A DNA stretch of 37,451 nt, taken from assembly GCA_023664705.1 (NCBI GenBank), contig JAMPFE010000023.1, positions 1 to 37,451 of the forward strand, in the 5' to 3' direction. Shown piece after piece: positions 24,312 through 31,657 of this stretch. The DNA comes from Lachnospiraceae bacterium. Lineage in GTDB: Bacteria; Bacillota; Clostridia; Oscillospirales; Ruminococcaceae. A program made the position numbers and the translations under genes. A model generated the notes under the pieces. It ran no database searches. It had not been told where the DNA came from and worked only from the letters and a program-made list of their open reading frames with translations. How positions within the stretch are numbered: position 1 is the stretch's first letter; the number at the start of each line of letters is the position of its first letter.

Positions 24312-25088
24312 GTGCTTGTGACCTGCGACGGCATCGTGATAGGGCGGCGCGAGATCGGCGAAAACAGCTGCTTTATCGACATTCTTACCGACGAGCGCGG
24401 CGTCGTCGAGGCGACCGCTCACGGGGCGAAGAAGATAAACAGCAGCCTGCTGTCGTCCGCGGCGCTTTTTTCGTACTCGACGTTTTGCCTGAACAAGACG
24501 AAAATGCGCTACACGGTCAACTCCGCAAAGCCGAAATTCGGATTCCACGAGCTCGGCAGCGACATCGGAAAGCTCGCGCTCGCGTCGTATTTCGCGCAGG
24601 CGGTGAAATTCTGCACGCCCAGCGAGCAGGTGCAGTCGGAGCGCCCGACCGACAGCCACGTGCGGTTTTTCGCCATTGCGCTGTACGAGGTGCTTCACGC
24701 GGGGGAGAACGGTCGCTCGCTGAACGCGGTAAAGAGCGCGTTCGAGCTGCGGTACAGCTCCATGCTCGGCTTCGCGCCGAACCTTATCGCCTGCGACAAC
24801 TGCGGAGAATACGAGTGTGAGCGCGGAATGTACTTTCTTCCGCGAAAGGCAATGCTGCTCTGCGCGGACTGCTTTAACCGCGAATACGAGGGGGAGCATA
24901 TCGGCCTGCTCCCCGAGACGCTTTTCGCGATGCGGTGCGCGGTGTTTTCGCCGCTTGAGAGGTGCTTTAAATTCACGATAGGCGGCGACGCCGAAAGGCA
25001 GCTCTCGGCTTTGACCGAGGACTATTTCCTCTATCGCACGGAGCGGAGCTTTACCGCGCTGGAGTATTACAAGAGCTTGAGGTTCTGA
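24312..25088 (+). CDS. recO: DNA repair protein RecO
   Basis: RecFOR-pathway mediator that helps load RecA on SSB-coated single-stranded DNA. The 258-residue protein has an N-terminal OB-fold (about 1-80, with the typical KINSSLLSSAALFSYSTF stretch), a helical middle, and a four-cysteine zinc motif (CDNC and CADC, about residues 160-183), with GFAPNLIACDNC matching the family. Start is GTG at 24312 after a G-rich ribosome binding region. Only 14 bases separate it from the zinc-finger membrane protein gene. Confidence 0.93.
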   Translation: MLVTCDGIVIGRREIGENSCFIDILTDERGVVEATAHGAKKINSSLLSSAALFSYSTFCLNKTKMRYTVNSAKPKFGFHELGSDIGKLALASYFAQAVKFCTPSEQVQSERPTDSHVRFFAIALYEVLHAGENGRSLNAVKSAFELRYSSMLGFAPNLIACDNCGEYECERGMYFLPRKAMLLCADCFNREYEGEHIGLLPETLFAMRCAVFSPLERCFKFTIGGDAERQLSALTEDYFLYRTERSFTALEYYKSLRF

Positions 25089-25102
25089 AGAGGTGAGACG
25101 CA

Positions 25103-26026
25103 ATGGCAAACGGAGATGTAAATTATCTGGCAAAGAAATACTGCGCTCTGTGCTTTGAGCCGCTGGACGACGATTTCAGCGGAACGTGTTCCGCCTGCGG
25201 ACGGAAAACCACGGCGCTCAATTTGCTGAAACGGCTGAAATTCGATGAAACGGTCGATAAAAAGTCGCGCTCTACGCCGAGATTTGCCGCGCTTTTATCG
25301 GCGATAGCTTTTGCGGTGCAGCTTGCTTACGGCGTCGTTTTGCTGCTGTCGGCGCTGAACGTTTCGCCCTCGACTGGTTCAACATCGGTATCGTCCGAGC
25401 CGTTTGTGCTTGAAGAACTTACCGAGGAGGAACAAAGGGAACGGGAAATATATCATTATTATTTTGAAAAGGCGTTGAAATGCGATGATTATCAAGAATT
25501 TTTGGAGGAATGCAAGCCGCTTAAATACGACGTGAGTTACTACACGGGCATCTGGAATAACGCGGGGATAAGCAGGTACATAGAAGAAAGCCAAAGCCAA
25601 ATCCCGACCGACCCTCTGCCCGCCGCTAAAAAGGATAAAAAGGATACAAGAGCGCTCAAGGCAGTCGAGTTCATTATTTCGGTGATTTTTATCGTGCTTT
25701 CGGTGTGCGGTCTGGGAGTGTGCGCAACCGTGTTTTTGGAAACAGACGGCTCGGTCGAGTATCTGATGTGGTGCTCGGGGTCGTTCGCGGAAATTTTTGT
25801 GTTGTCGCTTAATTTTTTCAGCGTCGTGCTGCTGTTTCTTTCCGTGTATCAGCTGAACTTTTTCAACGAGCGGCTGGGCGGCGGAAGATTGAGATATTCA
25901 CGGCTGTGGAAGATACACAAGGCGAAAAATCCCATCGGGAACGCGGACGAATGGCACTGCAAAAACTGCGGTTATATCAACAGCAAATTGGACGGCGAGT
26001 GCAAGTCCTGCGGGAAATACAGATAA
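25103..26026 (+). CDS. Membrane protein with N-terminal zinc ribbon and C-terminal RanBP2-type zinc finger
   Basis: No family recognised for the whole 307-residue protein. An N-terminal zinc ribbon (C14, C17, C29, C32) is followed by one hydrophobic segment (about 65-90), an acidic and Tyr-rich linker with a TEEEQRE stretch (about 105-190), two further hydrophobic segments (about 190-255), and a C-terminal finger. The last finger is WHCKNC, three residues, N, six residues, CKSC, exactly the W-x-C-x2-C-x3-N-x6-C-x2-C pattern of RanBP2-type fingers. Which side of the membrane each finger faces is unclear; an odd number of helices would place them on opposite sides. Located between recO and an alpha/beta hydrolase. 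Function unknown. Confidence 0.75.
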   Translation: MANGDVNYLAKKYCALCFEPLDDDFSGTCSACGRKTTALNLLKRLKFDETVDKKSRSTPRFAALLSAIAFAVQLAYGVVLLLSALNVSPSTGSTSVSSEPFVLEELTEEEQREREIYHYYFEKALKCDDYQEFLEECKPLKYDVSYYTGIWNNAGISRYIEESQSQIPTDPLPAAKKDKKDTRALKAVEFIISVIFIVLSVCGLGVCATVFLETDGSVEYLMWCSGSFAEIFVLSLNFFSVVLLFLSVYQLNFFNERLGGGRLRYSRLWKIHKAKNPIGNADEWHCKNCGYINSKLDGECKSCGKYR

Positions 26027-26064
26027 CGCGGAAAATTCTTATATGAGCCGAAAGGGTGAACAAA

Positions 26065-27027
26065 ATGAGCAAGCGAACACGATACATCAATTCTTGTCAA
26101 GTTCTGGACGCAAAGGAATATACACTGCAAGGTTATCCTCAAAAGGTATTTTACGAGGGCAGACACAGGGAAAGCCCCGTTATTCTTTATCTGCACGGCG
26201 GTCCGGGCTCGCCCGTTCCGTTCTGCGCGGGCAGCAGGGGGCTTTTCCCCGAGGTCACGGAGCGTTTTATCATGGTCTACTGGGATCAGCTCGGCTGCGG
26301 TATCAACGATCATGTTATAGACGACAGCTTCTCGGTCGACGATTATGTCTCGATGACCGTCGACCTGCTTTACGCGATACGAGAGGACTTTCCCGAAAAC
26401 AAGATAAATCTTTTCGGGGTTTCATGGGGCTCCATACTCGCCGCCCGCGCTGCGGAAAAGGTTCCCGAGCTTATCAACAAGGCTGCCGTATACGGACAGG
26501 TCACGAAAAATTTGTTCTTTAACAGCGAGGTTCTCGAGGCTTTGAATGCCGCCGCGATATCGGGCAAGCACAAGGCTTTGCTGAAAGAGCTTGCCTCAAG
26601 GCGGGAGCACGGCACAAAGGATATAAAAGATATGGCGGGTCTTATCCGAAGATATACCGAGGGGTATCAGGCGAAAGGCGGCGGGAAAACTCCCATGGCG
26701 AAAATACTGTGGGGGCTGCTCACAAGCCCGGACTATTCCTTTAAGAATTTTATGTCCGTCGCGGTCAACGGCACGACCAAAAACAATTCTCTGTACAAAG
26801 AGATAGTTTCCTTGGATATCACGGATGTCTTAGCCCGCGTGAAAATACCCTACCTTATTTTACAGGGAGAAACGGATATCGTAACGTCCACAAAATTTAT
26901 AAGGGATTTCGTGAACACCGCCGCAAACGGCAATTTAACGCTGTCCGTTCTGCCGCGCTCGGGGCATATGCCGGGCGGAGACGCTATGAAGAAGATAATC
27001 GAGAGCGGATTTTCGTTTTTTCTTTAA
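26065..27027 (+). CDS. Alpha/beta hydrolase, proline-iminopeptidase-like
   Basis: A 320-residue alpha/beta-hydrolase. The oxyanion motif HGGPG is at 44-48, followed by VYWDQLGCG as in the prolyl aminopeptidase group. The catalytic residues are S120 in GVSWGS, D271 in QGETDIV and H301 in SGHMPGG. No signal peptide is seen, so it is probably cytosolic. The real substrate (peptide, ester or lactone) cannot be read from sequence. ATG 26065 is preferred over GTG 26056 because AAGGGTGA then serves as ribosome binding site. Base composition is slightly more AT-rich than its neighbours. The 14 bases around its start (26055-26068) recur exactly at the start of mutS2. Confidence 0.88.
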   Translation: MSKRTRYINSCQVLDAKEYTLQGYPQKVFYEGRHRESPVILYLHGGPGSPVPFCAGSRGLFPEVTERFIMVYWDQLGCGINDHVIDDSFSVDDYVSMTVDLLYAIREDFPENKINLFGVSWGSILAARAAEKVPELINKAAVYGQVTKNLFFNSEVLEALNAAAISGKHKALLKELASRREHGTKDIKDMAGLIRRYTEGYQAKGGGKTPMAKILWGLLTSPDYSFKNFMSVAVNGTTKNNSLYKEIVSLDITDVLARVKIPYLILQGETDIVTSTKFIRDFVNTAANGNLTLSVLPRSGHMPGGDAMKKIIESGFSFFL

Positions 27028-27059
27028 ATTGACAATAAGTAAAAAGTTAGGTGAACAAA

Positions 27060-29435
27060 ATGAACAAATATTACAAAAAACTGGAGCTCGATAAGATACT
27101 GGAGCTCCTCGCGGAGCAGACCGTGAGCGACGGCTGCCGCGAAAGGGCGCTGAAGCTGAAGCCCGTCACGGATTTCGAGAAAATTACCGAGGAGCTGCAA
27201 AAAACGGACGACGCGTTCACGCTGTCCGCGAAGTTCGGCACGCCCGCCTTTCGGAAGATAAAGGACGTTTCGGGGAGCCTGAAGCGCGCGGAGACGGGCA
27301 GCATGCTGTCGTTTCGGGAGCTGCTGGACACGGCGGCGGTGCTGCGCGAAACGGCGGCGCTGTGCGATTGGTTCTCGCAGTGCGAGAATGTGGAAAGCTC
27401 GCTCGCGGAGTATTTCCGCGGGTTGGTTCCCGTGAAGGCTCTGGAGCGGCGCATTTCCGAGAGCATTGTCTCCGAGGAGGAGATGTCCGACGCGGCAAGC
27501 GCGGAGCTCGCGTCCATACGCAAGCGCATAACGCGGCAGGGTCTGCATATCCGCGAGCAGCTTGACGGCATGATCAAAAACAAAAACACGCGCTCTTATT
27601 TGCAGGACGCCGTCGTGACAATGCGCGACGGGCGGTATGTCGTTCCCGTGCGCAGCGAGCACAAGAACGACGTACCAGGTCTCGTCCACGACACCTCGGC
27701 GACGGGGCAGACGTTCTTTATCGAGCCTATGAGCGTTGTCGAGGCGAACAACGAGATACGCGTCCTCAAGGCGCGCGAGCAGGCGGAGATAGAGCGCATA
27801 ACGCGCGAGATGTCCGCGGAGGTCGGCGAAAACGCGGCGGCTATCGCGGAGAATTATCGACTCTCACAGATTTTGGAGCTTTACTTCGCCAAAGCGAACC
27901 TTGGCGCGAAAATGCGCGCGGCAACTCCAAAGATAGTGCAGCAGCCGAAGGTCATTCTGAATAACGCGCGGCACCCGCTGCTCGACCGCGACCTTGCCGT
28001 GCCGATTTCCGTGGAAATAGGCGAAAAGTACGACTGCCTTATAATCACGGGACCGAACACGGGCGGCAAGACCGTCGCGATCAAGACGGTGGGCTTGCTG
28101 ACGCTGATGGCGCAGTGCGGGCTGATGGTGCCCGCGCAGGACGGCTCCGTTATCGGCTGCTTCGACCGCGTTTACGTCGACATCGGCGACGAGCAGAGCA
28201 TCGAGCAGAGCCTTTCGACGTTCTCGTCGCATATGACGAACGTTATCCGCATTATCGACGCGGCGGACGAGAACTCGCTTGTGCTGATAGACGAGCTCGG
28301 CAGCGGTACGGACCCCGTCGAGGGCGCGGCGCTCGCCGTGTCGATACTCGCGCAGCTAAAGAGCTACCGCGCGAAAGTCCTCGCGACAACGCACTATCAA
28401 GAGGTCAAGATGTTCGCGCTGGAGACCGAGGGCGTGGAGAACGCTAGCTGCGAGTTCGACGTGGAGACGCTGAAGCCCACATACCGCCTGATAGTGGGCG
28501 TTCCGGGAAAGTCGAACGCGTTCGCGATTACCAAAAAGCTGGGAATGAGCGACTATGTAATTTCGCGCGCGGAGGAGCTCGTCAGCACGGAAAACCGCCG
28601 CTTCGAGAAGATAATCGACCAGCTGGAGCAGTCTCGCAAGGAGCTTGAACAGCTCCGCGAGAGCGTTGCCGTGTCCGAGCGAAACGCCAAGCTCACCGAG
28701 AGCGAGCTCAAACAGAAGCTCTCCGAGCTGGAGGCTCAAAAGGAAAAGGAGCTTGAAAACGCGCGGCAGAGGGCGATTTCGATAATCGAGCAGACGAGGG
28801 CGCAGTCCAATATGCTCTTAAACGAGCTGGAGGAGCTGAAAAAGGCGAAGGACAAGGAGGAGCTCAGAAAGGGGCTTTCCGAGGCGAAATCGAGGGTCGG
28901 CGGACGGCTGAACAAAATGCAGGACGAGGCGAACCCCGTTATCGAAAAGAAGCTCGAAAACTACGTGCCGCCGCGCCCGTTCAAGCAGGGCGACACCGTG
29001 AAGCTCGCCGATACGGGCCGCGAGGGAACGCTGCTCTCCGTGCCGAATATGCAGGGGCAGTGCTTCGTGCAGGTGGGCTCGATGAGGGTCAAGACCAACG
29101 CGAAAAATCTCCGTTTGGTCGAGAAAAAGGCGCAAGATCGGCCCAAGCAGAGCGGAAAGATAACGAAATCCGTTACGTCGAACCTCAACAGGCGCGGCGG
29201 CATGGAGCTCGATATCCGCGGCTATATGGGCGACGACGGCGTTATGGAGGTCGAGCGGTTTATCGACGGTGCGATAATGTCGGGGCTGTCGCAGGTCGTT
29301 ATCATTCACGGCAAGGGCACGGGAGCTCTGCGCGAGGCGGTTCATGCCGCGCTCCGCAGAATGCCCGTAAAGAGCTTCCGCCTGGGGGCTTACGGCGAGG
29401 GCGAGGCGGGCGTTACCGTGGTCGATTTGAAGTAA
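27060..29435 (+). CDS. mutS2: Endonuclease/ribosome-rescue ATPase MutS2
   Basis: A 791-residue MutS-family ATPase without the mismatch-recognition domain. MutS2 limits homologous recombination in some bacteria and in Bacillus splits collided ribosomes. Seen: the helical clamp/lever region (1-300), Walker A GPNTGGKT at 331-338, Walker B with VLIDELGSGTDP, a long charged coiled coil (about 500-620), a KOW-like patch (FKQGDTVKLADTGREG) and a C-terminal Smr domain with LDIRG and HGKGTGALR (last ~75 residues). ATG 27060 is chosen with AGGTGA upstream; the GTG at 27051 is part of that site. Confidence 0.96.
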   Translation: MNKYYKKLELDKILELLAEQTVSDGCRERALKLKPVTDFEKITEELQKTDDAFTLSAKFGTPAFRKIKDVSGSLKRAETGSMLSFRELLDTAAVLRETAALCDWFSQCENVESSLAEYFRGLVPVKALERRISESIVSEEEMSDAASAELASIRKRITRQGLHIREQLDGMIKNKNTRSYLQDAVVTMRDGRYVVPVRSEHKNDVPGLVHDTSATGQTFFIEPMSVVEANNEIRVLKAREQAEIERITREMSAEVGENAAAIAENYRLSQILELYFAKANLGAKMRAATPKIVQQPKVILNNARHPLLDRDLAVPISVEIGEKYDCLIITGPNTGGKTVAIKTVGLLTLMAQCGLMVPAQDGSVIGCFDRVYVDIGDEQSIEQSLSTFSSHMTNVIRIIDAADENSLVLIDELGSGTDPVEGAALAVSILAQLKSYRAKVLATTHYQEVKMFALETEGVENASCEFDVETLKPTYRLIVGVPGKSNAFAITKKLGMSDYVISRAEELVSTENRRFEKIIDQLEQSRKELEQLRESVAVSERNAKLTESELKQKLSELEAQKEKELENARQRAISIIEQTRAQSNMLLNELEELKKAKDKEELRKGLSEAKSRVGGRLNKMQDEANPVIEKKLENYVPPRPFKQGDTVKLADTGREGTLLSVPNMQGQCFVQVGSMRVKTNAKNLRLVEKKAQDRPKQSGKITKSVTSNLNRRGGMELDIRGYMGDDGVMEVERFIDGAIMSGLSQVVIIHGKGTGALREAVHAALRRMPVKSFRLGAYGEGEAGVTVVDLK

Positions 29436-29458
29436 TTTTATTCTTCGGAGATGAAAAA

Positions 29459-30334
29459 ATGTACGAGTTGAAGCGGGTCGGCGGGCACACCTACTACATC
29501 GCCGCACCGACGAACGTCGGCGTTTACGAATATGGCGGGCGGTGCTGCCTTATCGACGCGGGCGGCGACAGCGGCTTTGCGGACGCCGCGCTGAAAATCA
29601 TCGCGGAGCGCGGCTGGGAGCTCGAGAAGGTGTTCTGCACACATTCCCACGCCGACCATACGGGCGGCTGCCATACGCTGCGCGAGCGGACGGGCTGCGA
29701 GATTTATGCTCCAGGGGTGTGCGCGGCGGTCGTTCGGCACTCCTTTTTGCAGCCCGTAACGCTGTTCGGGGGCTATCCGACAAGGGAAATGCGCTCCAAA
29801 TTCGTTATGGCGAGGGCGTGCGAGTGCAATGAGCTGACCGAGGACGCGCTCCCCGAGGGGCTGGAATTTGTGCATATCGACGGGCATGATTTCGAGCAAG
29901 CCGCGTTCGGTACCGCGGACGGCGTGTGGTTTACCGCCGACGGCGCGGTCGACGAGGGCGTTATCGAGCGGTACAGAATTTCGTTCCTGTACGACGTCGG
30001 CGAGCACCTGAAATCGCTCGAGAAGCTCAAAACGCTCGAGGGGCGGCTGTTCATACCGTCGCACTCCGAGCCGCTGAACGATATGGCGGGGCTCGCCGAC
30101 GCGAATATCCGCAGCGTTTACGGCGTTGCCGAGACGATAAAAGGGTTCCTGAAAGAGCCGCTGACTATCGACGGGCTGCTGGAAAAGCTGTTCGCGGAAT
30201 TCGGCATAAAGCTCTATCTTATGCAGTACGAGCTTGTCGGCGCGACAACGCGCAGCTATTTGTCGTGGCTGAAGGAAAACGGGGAGGTCGCTTGCATTTT
30301 CGAGGGCAGCAAATTGTTGTGGAAAAGTACTTGA
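29459..30334 (+). CDS. MBL-fold metallo-hydrolase
   Basis: A 291-residue metallo-beta-lactamase-superfamily protein of the general glyoxalase-II-like group. The zinc motif THSHADHTGG is at 61-70 (H62, H64, D66, H67); IDAGG precedes it and a late PSHSEP supplies a metal-binding His. The C-terminal ~80 residues (from GVAETIKGFLKEPLTIDGLL) form a helical add-on seen in several clostridial MBL proteins. ATG 29459 has GGAG seven bases upstream. Its TGA stop overlaps the -35 box of the following Phe T-box promoter. Substrate unknown. Confidence 0.88.
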   Translation: MYELKRVGGHTYYIAAPTNVGVYEYGGRCCLIDAGGDSGFADAALKIIAERGWELEKVFCTHSHADHTGGCHTLRERTGCEIYAPGVCAAVVRHSFLQPVTLFGGYPTREMRSKFVMARACECNELTEDALPEGLEFVHIDGHDFEQAAFGTADGVWFTADGAVDEGVIERYRISFLYDVGEHLKSLEKLKTLEGRLFIPSHSEPLNDMAGLADANIRSVYGVAETIKGFLKEPLTIDGLLEKLFAEFGIKLYLMQYELVGATTRSYLSWLKENGEVACIFEGSKLLWKST

Positions 30335-30359
30335 CAAGCGCGGGGAAATGTGCTATAAT
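30331..30359 (+). promoter_or_regulatory. Consensus promoter of pheST
   Basis: Perfect TTGACA (30331-30336), 17 bases, perfect TATAAT (30354-30359). The -35 overlaps the stop codon of the preceding MBL gene. One of the strongest promoters in the window. Confidence 0.9.
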
Positions 30360-30365
30360 TAAAAT

Positions 30366-30607
30366 AATGACCGTGAAAATGTGTAAGTAGCGTTTCGGGA
30401 AATCGACTTCAGAGAGTGAGCGCCTATGGGCTGAGAGCGCTCTGTCGGGCGAAGCGTGAATTTCAGCATTGGAGTTGCCCGCGAGAAACTAAGCGGAGTC
30501 GTATCACCGCGTTAAGGTGCTTCGAGAGCGGGGCAGAGCACCCCGAATTTGGGTGGTACCGCGGATAATTATTCCGTCCCAAGGTCTTTGACTTTGGGGC
30601 GTTTTTG
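30366..30607 (+). promoter_or_regulatory. T-box riboswitch, phenylalanine-specific
   Basis: A leader of about 240 bases between the promoter and pheS. It has stem I sequences (AGAGAGTGAGCGCC onward), a specifier-loop region GAATTTCAGC with the Phe codon TTC at 30462-30464, and the conserved T-box GGGTGGTACCGCGG at 30551-30564, which pairs with the CCA end of uncharged tRNA. A terminator follows. The class reads uncharged tRNA-Phe and permits read-through when phenylalanine is short. The downstream genes are pheS and pheT, which fits the specifier. Confidence 0.95.
30578..30607 (+). terminator. T-box attenuator terminator
   Basis: Arms CCCAAGGTC (30578-30586) and GACTTTGGG (30590-30598) around TTT are followed by a T-run (30602-30606). 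It is mutually exclusive with the antiterminator formed around the T-box sequence. Confidence 0.85.
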
Positions 30608-30625
30608 TTATGGAAGGAGAAATTT

Positions 30626-31645
30626 ATGAAGGATTTCAGCGAAATTAAAGAACAAGTCAAGGCGAAAATAGCCGAGGTCAAGGACGGTGCGCAGCTGTCC
30701 GAATTCTGGCAGAGCTATCTCGGGAAAACGGGCGTTATCCCGGGGCTGATGAAGGAGATGAAGAGCGTCCCGCCCGAGGAAAAGCCGCTGTTCGGAAAGG
30801 CGGTAAACGACGTGCGCGAGTGGGCGCAGGAGCTGTACCGCACAAAGCAGGCTGAAATAAAGCAGCGCGAGCTGGAGCGCCGCTACGAGCGCGAGACGGT
30901 GGACGTGACGATGCCCGCTCTGAAGCGCGCCCCCGGCAATCTGCACCCGATAACGCTCATCAAGCAGGAGATGATAGAGGTTTTCGCGGGCATGGGCTTT
31001 GATGTTTACGAGGGTCCCGAGATTGAGGACGACGACCACAACTTCACGCGGCTGAACGTTGCCAAGGATCACCCCTCGCGCGATATGCAGGATACGTTCT
31101 GGCTCACCGAGGATCTGCTGCTGAGAACCCACACTTCCCCGGGACAGATACGCACCATGGACGCGAAAAAGCCGCCCATAAAGGTGCTCGTGCCGGGCAA
31201 GGTGTTCCGCTCGGACAGCGACGCGACGCACTCGCCGATGTTCTCTCAAATGGAGGGGCTGGTCGTCGATAAAGGCATTACGCTCTGCGACTTGCAGGGC
31301 ATGCTGGACAGGTTCGTGCAGCAGATATTCGGCAGCGGCACGAAAACCCGCCTGCGCCCGTCGTATTTCCCGTTTACGGAGCCGTCCGTCGAGGTCGACG
31401 TGAGCTGCTTCGAGTGCGGCGGAAAGGGCTGCTCGCTCTGCAAGGGAACGGGCTGGATAGAAGTCCTCGGCGGCGGCGTCGTCAACAAAAAGGTGCTCGA
31501 AAACTGCAATATCGACCCCGAGGAATATTCGGGTCTGGCTTTCGGCATCGGCATAGAGCGCATTACGATGCTGAAATACGGCATCCCGAACATGGGCTTG
31601 TTCTTTGAGAACGATCTCGATCTGCTGAAGCAGTTCAAGGCGTAA
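30626..31645 (+). CDS. pheS: Phenylalanyl-tRNA synthetase alpha subunit
   Basis: Catalytic subunit of the heterotetrameric enzyme charging tRNA-Phe. 339 residues, a standard length. Seen: an N-terminal coiled coil, HPITLIKQEM, motif 2 region (VFRSDSDATHSPMFSQMEG), FTEPSVEVDV, and motif 3 FGIGIERITML. Before motif 3 lies a four-cysteine insert (CFECGGKGCSLCKGTGW) common in clostridial PheS, probably zinc-binding. ATG 30626 has AAGGAGA upstream; the in-frame TTG at 30605 lies in the attenuator. Controlled by the Phe T-box. Confidence 0.98.
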   Translation: MKDFSEIKEQVKAKIAEVKDGAQLSEFWQSYLGKTGVIPGLMKEMKSVPPEEKPLFGKAVNDVREWAQELYRTKQAEIKQRELERRYERETVDVTMPALKRAPGNLHPITLIKQEMIEVFAGMGFDVYEGPEIEDDDHNFTRLNVAKDHPSRDMQDTFWLTEDLLLRTHTSPGQIRTMDAKKPPIKVLVPGKVFRSDSDATHSPMFSQMEGLVVDKGITLCDLQGMLDRFVQQIFGSGTKTRLRPSYFPFTEPSVEVDVSCFECGGKGCSLCKGTGWIEVLGGGVVNKKVLENCNIDPEEYSGLAFGIGIERITMLKYGIPNMGLFFENDLDLLKQFKA

Positions 31646-31657
31646 GGGGGTAAGGGA

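Noticed and set aside
27029..27057. TTGACA upstream of mutS2 as a promoter
   Set aside because: No acceptable -10 lies 16-18 bases downstream; the match is to a -35 only.
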